The notes beneath the pieces are model-generated. The model saw nothing but the letters and a program-made list of their open reading frames with translations. It was not told the DNA's origin and made no database searches. From the NCBI GenBank assembly GCA_910574455.1, contig CAJSYZ010000011.1, positions 1,426,001-1,490,000 on the forward strand: 64,000 bases of DNA, written 5' to 3'. Made by a program: the position numbers and the translations under genes. The stretch's first letter is position 1. Every line of letters starts with the position of its first letter. Source of the DNA: Trichaptum fuscoviolaceum (Eukaryota > Basidiomycota > Agaricomycetes > Hymenochaetales > Trichaptaceae). This document shows, one piece after another, positions 1-10,729 of this stretch.

Positions 1-271
1 TCCCTGAAGAAGACGCTTCAGTGAAAAGGGAGAGAAAGAGGGCTATCCGACGCCTCCGGGTGCGTGTATACGGCCAGGTATTGCTACAGAAGCTGAACAA
101 AGCCTCCATACCGGTGCTTAGGAACAACAAGAGGAAATTCAACGTCAGCTCGCCGAGCTTGAGGAAAATCCCCACCCACCCAAGCGAATCAAGACCGAGA
201 TTAAACCCGATCCTGAGTGGGCAACGTATAAGATCTGTGATGACGGAGTTGTCGACTTGACCGCCGATTGA
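1..271 (+). CDS. DUF7918-family protein, 3' end only
   Basis: The gene starts before the window. An exon ending near 54 (frame ...ASVKRERKRAIRRLR) is followed by an intron of about 60 nt (GTGCGT donor, CTTAG acceptor at about 120) and a last exon to the TGA at 269-271. The visible tail is basic, then acidic: EEIQRQLAEL, KRIKTEIKPDPEW, and it ends DDGVVDLTAD. The family call rests on the same tail layout in the three fuller copies at 2162, 23138 and 25135, not on the missing core. The tail has a psi-K-x-E site (IKTE) and a VVDLT end like a SUMO-interacting motif. The function of DUF7918 is unknown to me. Confidence 0.6.
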
Positions 272-1490
272 CGACGATGTCCAGCTTACTTCTCAGTGCT
301 TTCGGCGCTGATGGAGGTCAGGTAACTTATGCTTTAAATTCATTACAAGGATTGAAGACGCTATTTTAAACTTGCAATCGGGAGTTCATCCGCTTATTTC
401 ACTTAAAACTATGTAGTTCTACCGGTGAAGAGGAAGAGTTAGAGTACACTATGGGCTGTATAGACAACCTCTAAATACAATAATCACTGTTATGTACTAG
501 ATTGGCATGCTTTGGATTGTCAGAACAAGAACAGTCGGAATTGGATCGCGATTGGGCGTAAATTAGCGTGACAGGTGATCACCGTGCTTTGTGACGGGAC
601 GCGTCTCTAATTAGCTCGCACCTTCAAGTTGTACGGTATGTACCCACATACATACTTGACTTCTTTTCGTTCGTACCGCTCATACTTCACTGACTTCACC
701 TTCGGAAAAAGTATCTCGCCTCGCCCATGCTGTCCCAATTGTATTGAGAACTTGAGATGCTGATCTTCGCATTGCACGGGCGCATCTTCCAGAGAGTGAA
801 CTTCTTTCATTTGGCCGCCAGAAACTGGTATTGGGGAGCATGGGCGGAGCCTGGAAGACTATGGAACTAGGTGTGAGCGATAAATAATGCCGACATCTTC
901 ACAAGTCGCTGCAATGCTGGATCAGATGGGATAAACTCCTCGCAATGGCTTCAACTCAGAAGGCTGGATCTCTGTAGCAAAGTAAACCCGAGTCTAATCT
1001 GTCGCATGCGGCGAAACTCTCTTCTCATTATAGTTGACAATATCAAGTGAGTACACTCCGCGGCCTACTCTCCTTCTTAAGTTATATGTACATGATTTTT
1101 TTATTTTATTCTGTACTTTCCTAGCTGATGAGATCGTGGCATCCACCGATAGCACCGATGGCCCCGGGTCTGTCAAGAAAACTTCCGAGTTATTAGAGCC
1201 ATCTTCATTGGTATCCAATTAGTGAACGCGCATCTATGACGGTCACGTCTCACAGCCGAGTTTTCGTGGGTCTTGTACTTGTAGTATGTATAGTTTTCCT
1301 GTTAATTCGTTAACCTTTCTATCCTGGAGAAGTGAAACAAATATTAACTGGTACCACTTTCACCTTCTCCTTATCACTCAGACTTATACTACAGTGTCTA
1401 ATTCTCAATTCGTACACAACTGTGCTAACACATCAGTTCCATAACTCGGCATAAGGCTTAACTCCTCCTGATCGCCACGAGATGTTCCCT
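272..1490. other. no supported gene
   Basis: About 1.2 kb without a convincing coding frame. A short stretch around 1020-1222 has a plausible intron (GTGAGT to CCTAG) and an open frame ending SSLVSN, but nothing links it to a family. The stretch lies between two versions of the same DUF7918 tail, so it may be decayed DUF7918 sequence. Confidence 0.4.
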
Positions 1491-1499
1491 TTTCTGAAG

Positions 1500-1770
1500 G
1501 CTTTACAATATAGAGGCATAAAGCTATCCGTCGCCTTCGGGCTATAAGCTGCATTCCAAGTTCACTAGGGAAGCTGTACGCTTCAACTATGTTCCTTGAG
1601 AACAACATCCAACGCGGCTTTACCGAACTTGAACTCCGAAAACACTATCCAACAGAGCGAAGCAAGACGGAAATTAAGCCTGGACCTGAGAAGACATCCT
1701 CTAAAGGTGAATTTTAAATGCATTGCTGATTGGACCGCCGATAAAGATTGCTCAGGACTTAAGGTTATGA
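1500..1770 (+). pseudogene. relic of a DUF7918 gene tail
   Basis: This stretch can be aligned by eye with 30-271. The block reading gctatccg-cgcct-cgggc recurs, then an intron-like gap, then a block matching the exon that encodes KTEIKPDPE: here the bases read SKTEIKPGPE, followed by a remnant of the GTTGTCGACTTGACCGCCGA end. Stops and small indels break the frame. It is a decayed tandem copy of the last two exons of the gene at the window's left edge. Confidence 0.55.
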
Positions 1771-2161
1771 TCTTCTTCGTCTGGCGTGGTATATGATACT
1801 GTAGTTGAACCCACAATTAGGACTGTAGCCGCCCACTCGCAACCATACCCTCGGGATTTGAGTTACAACTTCACCGGCCTCTTCTTGTTCTCAGACTATG
1901 CCTCATATGATTGCTTCTTGTCGAAGAATGCTGATCTTCCTCCATCTAGCGTTTGAGAAGACAGTAAATCAATGATGATCTCGATTCTCGTAGCTCTTTG
2001 TACTTGCAGCTTCCTTGCAAAGTTCAATCGTGGCCATCTGTACGGCGCCCAATGCAACGTGCATATGCACCCGGAAAACTTTCATCGCCGTGAGCTTCAA
2101 ACTTGTTTTACATTTATATGATATGTATGTCGACGATTCACTAGGTCAACACCTTCGCGAT

Positions 2162-3436
2162 ATGCCTCTGTTCAAAGGGATAGGTGTCTGGATCAACCAC
2201 GGCCGTTTGCGCAAAGCCAAAGAGTACGACATTCGAGAGAATCGTAATGAGAACAAGGTTTCCTGTTATATGCAATGTGAGGGCGACGAGGTACGTACGC
2301 ATGTTCGTAAGATGACCTGAGATTCGCATGCCGCTAATACATATAAATCCTTGTCTTCTCTAGGAGTTCGCTGTCCTTCTCCGTGTCCCCCCTTCGCGGT
2401 GTATATTCCTGCTTATATTATATTTGGATGGAGTGGAAGTCGTGAGACGGTTCACCGACGAGAGTGGAAAACACCAGAGCCTCACACTCAGGGGAGCATA
2501 TATCGACAGCAACACGGTCAGGGCTTTCAGGTTTGCGAGAATCGGAAACCATTGTGGTAATTCGGATGGTACGGCCGGAATGCATTATCCTCAGTCTTGG
2601 AGAAAGCTGAAACCTTGCCTCACCGCAGAACGCTCGGGCATCTCGGCCATGTACCCTGAAGAAGAAATTGGCTCTATTCGCTTGAACATTTTCCGGTACT
2701 CGTCGGTCTTTGGGGCAGACATGCTTCCGGAGGCCTCCGTGGATGGGATGGTATCGGCGTCGTACGCTCAAGAAAACGCCATTGGTTCCGATAGGAAGGC
2801 TATGTCGACCGTTACTCATATCGCTAAGTGAGAGATGATTTCGACTAGCCGCTTTTAACCAGACGCTAAGTTTTGTACAAGATTGTCGGAGCAGATTGAC
2901 AGAGAAAAACACGACAGAGTTTGGACGGTAGACGGCGAGCACAGTCACTATGCAACATTCGTGTTCATGTACCGCACAAATGGCAAGTGCTTGAATAATT
3001 TCTGCAAAATAAGAGCGCCTGACAAAAAGCATACAGAAGTCCTTCGGGCCCAGAATATCATTCCTGCGAAGATGAATCTTCGTTTCGGCACTGGTGAAGG
3101 TGAAAAGGCGGTTCGGCAGATCGAGGTACGTGACCAGCAGAATGGCGGCCAGAGGCGGTGGCTGGCGGCGTCCGATTGTCTGATACACGTTTTTGTTGCG
3201 TTGTGTGCACACAGAGATGGCGAACTGAGATTGACAGGAGAAGGCGGAGGTTGAGAAAAGAGGAGCGAGACATTGGAAGAGAGGAGGCCAAAATGCAGCG
3301 AGCGTTTGCAAAGGTCTCGCGTACCGAACAACCTGCCGCAAAATTCGAGCCCAAGGACGATGACGCGGAACCGCGGCTCGAGTCGACCTTCAAGTTGGGG
3401 GTGAGGAGTGTGATCGATTTGACTTTAGATGAATGA
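2162..3436 (+). CDS. DUF7918 domain-containing protein
   Basis: A multi-exon gene. Exon 1 from ATG 2162 begins MPLFKGIGVWI, the usual family opening, and ends GDE at a GTACGT donor near 2290. The next exon starts EFAVLLRV after TCTCTAG (2365) and carries the sandwich-like core (LYLDGVEVV, EEEIGSIRLNIFR). A donor near 2828 leads to the exon with YATFVFMYR and LRAQNIIP, the equivalent of the family's 'F-x-F-x-YRP...GIIP' block. An intron from about 3127 leads to a basic helix (RRRRRLRKEER) and the end RSVIDLTLDE. An extra intron near 2565-2620 is possible. The upstream in-frame ATGs at 2015 and 2126 were not chosen because homologous copies begin at the MP-x-F motif. Biological role unknown; the tail suggests SUMO contact by inference. 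Confidence 0.7.
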
Positions 3437-4973
3437 TTGTTTCAAGCCTTATAACAGGCTAGGTCGATGTTGAATATGTAAACACACCCTAAATCATGAC
3501 CGTTGCAATTCGTTTCCGCGCTGTTTTCTTTCAATGCAATAGTATTGGAGACTTGTGGAGCTAACGTACGACGGTGTGTGCAGCTTGCGCGGTCTTGTAC
3601 TTATTGCCTCACTTGCGAACGTCAAGCTGATGTGAGCCAGGCGCCATGCGTATGATCTTGTCTGTATGAAGAAGGAAACAAGTGTGTCCTGTACGGAAAT
3701 GGGTTTGAGATGCGATACGAATCAGAGCTTATGTTGAGTGCCGGGGAAATTGTTCAGGACAACGCGGAGTCCAGGTCGTACAGAAAAGAAGGAGAATCAG
3801 TCGCTCTTCTCCACTACTCGAGCCGGTCTGATCAGTTCCAGCTGGTTTAAGGAAACCATTGTTACTCACAGAGTCGTGCCAAGGGTGGTACTCAGCAGTC
3901 CAATAATCCCATACTCGAGACCGCAGCTAAGCCTAGCCAGCGACATGCTACAGTCTTTTACCAGCACATTCGGGAGGAGTCCGGCGATCCCTGGATTTGA
4001 AGGCAGCTTTCGGAAAATAGAGTTCCAGGAGTGCCATTCGACGGTTCCTGGATCGATGCAGGCGAGCCGAAAACCACTTGTAGTATAAGCGCTGGACCGT
4101 CTGCACCTCGGATATCAGCCATATTTTGTCGAAAAGTAAAGAAATTGCCCTTTATCGATTTTGGTCAGGTCGTGGCAACCTCAAGGCTGTAAGGTGCTTC
4201 ACGCAGGCTTGTAGCATAACGAATACAAGGGAGGTACTGACTGCTTTACATCAACAGTGAGTCTTGTTTTTGGTATACACATCGCCAGAGGACGCACCAA
4301 CATGTTTCAATAGTTAACACACCACAGCAACATCACTAGTTCAGATCACAGTCCTTTCCCCTCTTCGCTACCGTCAGTAGCCAATCATCCTATGATCTCG
4401 CCCTCCTTGAGCTTTCATTCCGCACGAGTTCATCGTGCATTGTATAGGGAAATGGTTTATCTGTCGTTTATGCCGGAAATCGGGTGGATGTACCACCGAA
4501 TGATTAGGCGATGTGCATCGTGATCACCGTTGCGGTATGAGGTTTGCCCACAGAAGGACGACTGATGGATTTACGAGAAGACTAGTTAGCGCTGAGGTTG
4601 CCTATAGCCTTCGACAGCTTCCATGCCAATCTGCAGTGCCTGAAAACACCGAGACCGAAGGTGCGCAACCGAGGGGAGCTCATCGTCATGCAGGCACTTG
4701 ATAGCCTTAGTCTATGCCGTTGCACCCAGGTCAATTGGCATCAGTCAACAGTGCGCAGGTGATCAACTCGACTGGCGGTCCGTCTAAACTCGGCCACCCT
4801 GCCAGTGTATTGAGTCGGTTACTCGGTCTCACTCATTGGCCGGTTGCAGCTCAGCACCCGTACTTCCACCACAATTTAAAGCCCACTCGCACACTCAGCT
4901 ATGCGAACCCAGTTCTGCACGTTCTCTTCCGTGCACCCTGCTTTGGTCTTGACTGCTTCCTGCTTTAGCTGAA
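3437..4973. other. gene-poor stretch with a possible Cys-cluster relic
   Basis: No intact gene. Around 3582-3720 one frame reads a cysteine-dense string (CTYCLTC, then SCLYEEGNKC) interrupted by a stop. It faintly resembles the Cys-rich N-termini of the proteins at 7920 and 46477, so it may be a dead copy, but the spacing is poor. A frame at 3738-4088 has no recognisable motif. The last part (about 4700-4970) should contain the promoter of the acyl-CoA ligase. Confidence 0.3.
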
Positions 4974-7618
4974 ATGCCTGGCTCTGATTTTGACTGGAAG
5001 CCGAAGCGTACCATTGAGGAATGCGATCGAATTATCACCGCCCCCGGACAGATTCATGAGCTCGAGCTCACTATCATTGACGGTCAAGTCCAGAAGGTCT
5101 ACAAGAACCTTCCTGCGGTATGTGCAGACTCTCTATTGCCCTCCACAAATTTACTCACCTTTCTCAACAGAGTTTGAGAGTGTTCTGGCTTGCTACGGCA
5201 GATGCACACAAGGACCGGGATTATATCGTATTCGAGAACGAACGCTATACCTACGCTCAGACGCATGAGCGGGTCACGAAGCTTGCGAGCCTACTCTACG
5301 TCAAGTATGGAGTGCGGAAGGGCGACAGAGGTAGGTCCATTCCGACGCCCCAATCATGCATTATTCATAGCGCGGTGATTTAAAACAGTTGCGATCATTA
5401 TGCGGAACTTCCCCGAGTTCGTGATTGCATTCTGGGCAATTCACGTCTTGGGCGGCGTAGCAACACTTGTGAACGCCTGGTCCCTGCACGATCCCCTTGT
5501 GCACTGCATCACGAAGACAAACCCCAAGGTCATCATCGTGGACCCCGAACGCGCAGACAGGCTCGTTGGCAGGACTCTTGACGAGATCAAGCAGCGCACA
5601 TCGCTCAACCGCGTCCTGGTCGCGCGTTCGCATGAGGTACGCTCGTCAAGATGGAAGTGGAAAGGCATGTCCTCTCTCGAAGACGCGCTTGCATCGTATG
5701 ACGGCCCGGAAGACGCCTGGAAAGCGATACCTGATCCGCTACCGGAGGATGACGCAACCATCTTCTTCACGTCGGGGACAACGGGCCTCCCAAAAGGCGT
5801 CCTGTCTACTCAGCGGCAGTTTCTGACAAACTTCTTCAATTCCCTCATTGCCAAGTTTCGGGCTTTGCTGAGAAATGGAGATTCACTACCGACACCAAAA
5901 CCCGAAGATATGCAAAAGGCTACTCTAATCAGTGTGCCACTGTTTCATGTCACTGGGTGTACGAGCGCAATGGTAGGTGCTTCGTCCCGCCTTCTGATTG
6001 TGAGTTTAATCTGGAGCATCCTAGCAAACGTGTACCGGGCTTGGCGGGAAAGTTGTGTTCATGCGGAAGTGGGACAAAGATGAGGGTAAATACAGTCTGT
6101 CTTACAAGACTAAGACTTTCACTTATTACTCTCTACCAAAGCTGCACGGATAATCATCAAAGAGCGCGTCACAGCTGCCGGAGGTGTCCCGTCCATGGTA
6201 ATGGACCTAATAGAGACGTCACTAGAGTCAAATTATCTCGAGAGTTTATCATGTGGTGGGGCTCCGGCTTCCGACACAATGCCGAAAGACGTGTTTAAAA
6301 GGTTTAGGAAGACTGTTGAAGCGTACGTACCATCTGTTCCCGTACGAACCTTGCGTAATCAGTGAAACAGTGGACAGGGCTATGGGCTTAGCGAAACAAA
6401 TGCGATTGCCACAACTATACAAGGTGAATTTTCTTAAACCTTTCACTGGAGGCTTCAGCTAACTCTACATTCAGGCGAAGGTGAACGTGAAATGCAAATG
6501 GCATGAGTCGATGTACTCATCTTAAACTCATCTAGATTTCTTGATGCGCCCAGCAAGCTGGTGAGCCGAAAGAATAATACACGACTTAACCGCTGTCTAA
6601 CGAGCCATCCAGTGGTCTTGCTACACCTGTAATCGAGCTCTTAGTTGTCGACCCGACAACAAACAAGATTATGCCCCCAAATCAAATTGGCGAACTATGG
6701 ATGTGAGTGTATTATGAACCCTACTGGTGACATACTAAATAAACTATAGAAAGGGTGTCAATGTCATGAAGTGTTATTATGGAGAACCAGGTCCGTACTT
6801 TTATCTAATGGCTATTGGAGGTAAATTAAACTTGAGTTATGTTAGCTGCTACTGAAAAATCAATTACCCGTGATGGCTGGTTCAAGTCTGGAGACCTAGC
6901 GACTATCGATGAAGAGGGCTTTGTTTACATTAAGGATCGCGGTAAGCTACTGCTCTTAGTTCTGAGCTCTTGGTTCTCTAACGGCCGTTATGTGTTACAG
7001 TCAAAGACATAATCATAAGAGGTATGCTCAATATCTAGCTCACCAAACATATCATTGCTCACCGCCCTTCGAATCTCAGGAGGGGAGAATATTGTGAGTG
7101 ACATTAATTAGTCAATTCGCCAAGGGCCCCTTCTCATACCTTGCTCGGGTAGCATTCGGTTGAAGTCGAGAACGCCCTTTATGCGGACGAGAAGATCATC
7201 GATGCCGCAGCCGTAAGCGTACCCGACAAGCGCCTAGGAGAACTAGTCGCTGCTGTTGTCGCCACTAAACCCCATTTCCATGGCCAAGTCACTGAAGAGG
7301 AGGTGATCGCGGTTGCACGGAAATCGTAAGCTCTAATACTCTATGAATCTCTCACCGGAGCACATCCTCATAATTTAAATCCTTGTAGGCTTCCAGCGCA
7401 TGCCGTTCCTGTAATGGTGCTCGTCCAAGATGAGATGATTGGTGTGTAGCTCTTGGATGCAGTGCCCACTGTTGTGATTTTACTCATGACTTGTGGCAGA
7501 ACGTAATGCGAATGGAAAGATTATGAAAGATGTAGTGCGGAAACGGGTCAGGAAGGAATGGGCGCGTAGACAGAAGGAGAATGCGAAGGGGCCCAAGAGT
7601 GTCAAGGCCAAACTCTAA
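4974..7618 (+). CDS. acyl-CoA/4-coumarate-CoA ligase-like AMP-binding enzyme, peroxisomal
   Basis: An ANL-superfamily adenylating enzyme expected to join a carboxylic acid to CoA through an acyl-AMP. All core motifs appear after splicing: TSGTTGLPKGV (P-loop-like), VPLFHVTG, GGAPASD, GYGLSETNA, DGWFKSGDLA, VKDIIIRGGENI and the C-terminal lysine loop NANGKIMK. The last residues are KAKL, and AKL fits the PTS1 peroxisome signal (S/A/C-K/R/H-L). The 5' exons are long; the 3' half is cut into many small exons, among them 6 nt (6475-6480), 21 nt (about 7001) and 14 nt (about 7079). The 6-nt exon restores the GED motif before FLMRPAS. Frames join without stops from ATG 4974 to TAA 7616-7618. The substrate cannot be told from sequence: fatty acid, phenylpropanoid or other. 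Confidence 0.88.
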
Positions 7619-7919
7619 ATCTTATTTTATGTATCACGGTATGAATCACAACTTTCTTGGAGATTACCATTTGACTTATGCCTGACCATCCGATTCGCAG
7701 TCAATTGTATAAATACAGTATAGGGAAAAGGTAATCGCTGCACGCACACTGGGTAGGCAGGTGCAATCATCTGGAGAGATTGGAAAGCTTGTCATTGTAC
7801 GTACCATGCTGCCAAATCCAGTAGCCATAGACTTGGCACCTTCGTAGAGGACAGCGCATGCGCATAGTATGCCAGTATAAGATGTTGCGAACAACCTACG
7901 AAATGAATCTAGACGATCC

Positions 7920-8845
7920 TTATCCTACTCTATTCGTCTTCAACATCTCTGCCTGCAGCGACCTATACCTTCCTTCCAGTTCTTTAATTAAATCGTTTGC
8001 TACAACTGCAATATATCCATCATCTTCCCCATCAACTACGAACTCCATGAGGTCGTCCGACCATTTTCGCAATGTTTCAAGCAGTTTTCTCGCTTGCCCA
8101 ACTTCAGATTTTGGGAGCTTAAATTTTGACGGACTACCAGATTTTGGTGGGGCATGAAAGTGCTGGGTTCCCGCATCGATATCTGAGATACTACCAATCT
8201 TCGTTGGCGAAGTGCTTATGCCGTTGTCGCCATCAGAAGCATTCGAGTGCTCATCCACCTTGTGTGCATCAGACCCAATCTGTCTTTCCTTCGTGAATAT
8301 TGCCTTCTTCGCATTGCGAGTTTTGTCCTTCGCAAGGCCGGGAATAGGTACAAATGGCTTATTCCCTTCGTCGTATGTCTCGTCGCTCGAATGATCATCT
8401 GTGCGACTATCTTCCGAATCAGAAGCCTAGGTTCTCGTTGATCTTGGCTTGTGGAATTACTATGCCAAATCGAGCTTACCGTACCAGACCCATCTCGTCC
8501 TGCAGTTCGGTTGACACTACCATTGGTCACTAGAAAAATTAGTGATGAGTCATTTCGTATCGCATAAAAGAAAGCTCTCTTCTTACCGGGCGCCTTTTGC
8601 AAAGAACTGCTTGCCCCAATCTTCGTAATACTAGGCCTACGTCGTAGATCGCATCGACGCCTTCTGTCAGCACATCGCGAGCATGCTGTTCTGCCGGACA
8701 ATCGAATACAAAGCGTGCCTGCCTCCGCACATCCAGAGCAAGGTGAAGCAAACGTCTCCACTTGTGACCTGGGACGCTTTTTCTGTCGAAAGTGGGTTTC
8801 TTGCTTATCCTCCGGATGCGATGCAAAAGAACGTTTAGCAGGCAT
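7920..8845 (-). CDS. Zn2Cys6-type cysteine-cluster protein
   Basis: Three exons. ATG 8845 gives MPAKRSFASHPED, a basic stretch (RQKKRPRSQ), then CSGC-x6-C-x8-C-SRC-x6-C. This spacing, CX2CX6CX8CX2CX6C, is exactly the fungal Zn(II)2Cys6 binuclear cluster, followed by RRR. Introns lie near 8529-8585 (GTAAGAAG to TTTCTAG) and near 8430-8480 (GTAAGCTC to ACCTAG). The rest is acidic/Ser-rich (ASDSEDSRTDDHSSDE) and ends with a helix-rich segment (LLETLRKWSDDLMEF, LIKELEGRYRSLQAEM) before TAA 7920-7922. About 240 residues, much shorter than usual Zn2Cys6 activators, and no fungal transcription-factor middle homology region is visible. A DNA-binding role is likely for the motif but unproven here. The TTG upstream at 8860 is not a credible start. 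Confidence 0.6.
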
Positions 8846-9114
8846 CGTGTTTATGGCCAATTTGGCCCCCCCTGACTATGAAAGAATTAGCATCTAATAT
8901 GAACAAAAGAAGAGAAAGAAAGGGGACTAGCCATGGGTGTTATTTTCGCTTGCCGAGCTGAACCCTTCGAAAACAAAAGATAAATGTTTTAGAAGGACCA
9001 GCTTCATGTTCTGGGTGGACTTACTTCCGTCTTACTGTACCGAGATGGCGCTAAATAACCCCTGAAGACAAGATCCTCTGTAACGTAGATGTCAATTCCG
9101 GGCTATTGTAAAGT

Positions 9115-9924
9115 TTAGAATGGTAAACCTCTTGGGCGATAGAATATCTCAAAATTAGCGACAGGATCGGATGAATGAGGATCGAACGACAAAGTAGTGA
9201 ATCGAGAGGCCTGATTGAAATGGTATTGCTGGTCGCGTGCTTTTTCGCTCAAACTACCGTTATTGATAATTGTACAAAGACAATTGATTAGTGAGTTGTG
9301 GAAGAGGTGAATATAAGGTGTCCCATTCACCCAATTCTGTGTTGTAGCCGATGCCCTCTGATGGTTGCATCAAATTCAGGCAGAGGAGGTGGCGGGTCCA
9401 GAAACCCTGAAATAGCATACACAACAACTTCAGACACTTTCACCTGGATGGATCCTAGCTTGTTCAGAAGTTTGGACGCAATTGGAGCTATAATACACTC
9501 ATCAGCATCACAGGATACCATATTCATGCTAAACAATACGAACCCGCTTCGTTCGTTTTCGTGAAAACGAAAGGGCGTAGCGTATGCTTATCCAGCCATG
9601 AGCCTAGGAATTGGCATGTTTCACCTGGCCTTAAGATAGCTTTTCCTACCTCCTTGCCATCGGCAAAGACGTCCACCCTCGACTCCGCAGACGTTGCACT
9701 TGGGAACTCAGTGACGTGAATAGCAAACTCCTACACGTAGACAAGACAGTTAGCATGTTAATTATCGTAGGTTTGAGGGTCGTATGTACCACGCCCGGGT
9801 TGCTTTCTATCCAATACGTCGACACTTTTCCATTAGCGCCAGCGTTGAGCTCTCGCGCTCTTTTTCCGTTCACGAGAATTGATACTGAATATCTCCCATG
9901 ACGGGATTTGTCGATACTGGTCAT
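9115..9924 (-). pseudogene. truncated, probably broken DUF7918 copy
   Basis: ATG 9924 opens MTSIDKSRHGRYSVSILVNG. An intron near 9720-9785 joins to EFAIHVTEFPS and VDVFADGKE, then LRPFVFTK, matching the family core order (compare EFAVLLRV and RPYVFSDV in other copies). After that the frame shifts: the continuation DADECIIAPIASKLLNKLGSI and later SLSEKARDQQ and FEIFYRPRG are clearly family blocks but lie in other frames. The copy ends right after the YRPRG block at TAA near 9115. A possible further piece near 9080 reads LQRILSSGVI. There is no basic tail and no VIDLT end. I cannot rule out a functional short gene with unusual introns. Confidence 0.5.
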
Positions 9925-9961
9925 GCGAGCCCAGATGTGAGTGATAGAGATATGCCTACGA

Positions 9962-9978
9962 GGGGGGGGGGGGGGGGG
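9962..9978. repeat. 17-base poly-G tract
   Basis: A run of 17 G. On the minus strand the C run lies between GTAAGT and TCGTAG, so it looks like a 30-nt intron or a decayed one just upstream of the broken DUF7918 copy. Length polymorphism or sequencing error is likely. Confidence 0.9.
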
Positions 9979-10693
9979 ACTTACGGATGTGTTAGACCAC
10001 GCTGATTAAGTACATTTTTGCGGGCGTCCAAAGTATTAGTTCGCGCCACACAGCATCGCCGGGCGTTTTTGGGCGCTATTCGTTGTCACTCGCCAATAAG
10101 ATAGAATAAGCCCGGGTACCATAACTGAAAAATGCCTGGAACGTTATCGCCTCCGTTCTTCTCTTTATTCGAAGGATTCCATGGTTTCTCAGGTATACGG
10201 TAGATTCAGAGATGGCAGCTGGTAGTAATGGTACATAGGAACTTGAAGCCGACTTGGCGTACTTGCTTCGTCTAACATGCCAGTGAATACGGTAGTGCGG
10301 AGATTGCCGCACTGAATCTGAACCTTATTGTTTCGTACAAAACTGCAACTGCATCGAGGTAATTTTGGAGTCGTTTCGAAGCTCTTCTTGCTCTACTGCA
10401 AGCTCCAGCTAGATGAGATATCTCAGTAATATAACCCAACTACTTGTCGCTACTAAATTTGAGATTTGAAGTTCCGGAGGAAGAAATTGCAGCTTAGAAA
10501 CCTGTCGGTGTTTGCCACATTGCATACTTTGAAGTTTGCTCTTGCACCCACAGTGACCCACTAGAGTTGCACTGGAAAGTCCTCGTAACATTACAGCGGG
10601 GTACAGACCCTCACACACATACTTTTAATTTGCAGCATAGCCTGGAATTATTCAATTGTTCATGCACTGCGTGACGAACTTTGTAAGCGAAGA
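9979..10693. other. no supported gene
   Basis: About 700 bases with short frames on the minus strand (10076-10312, 10409-10618) that match nothing I recognise. Possibly relic sequence; promoter of the gene at 10730 on the right. Confidence 0.35.
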
Positions 10694-10702
10694 TATATAA
10701 AA
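10694..10702 (+). promoter_or_regulatory. TATA box
   Basis: TATATAAAA lies 28 bases before ATG 10730 and only 7 bases before ATG 10709. The spacing argues for 10730 as the true start of the next gene. Confidence 0.45.
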
Positions 10703-10729
10703 CGATCAATGGATCTTCGAAGGCTCTTT

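Noticed and set aside
2418..3341. 307-residue open frame on the minus strand
   Set aside because: It overlaps the DUF7918 gene on the plus strand, has no family motif, and its Cys/Arg/Ser-rich text is typical of an antisense shadow.
8216..8860. Single 214-residue reading of the Zn2Cys6 gene
   Set aside because: It reads through two good introns and begins at TTG; the spliced three-exon model from ATG 8845 is better.
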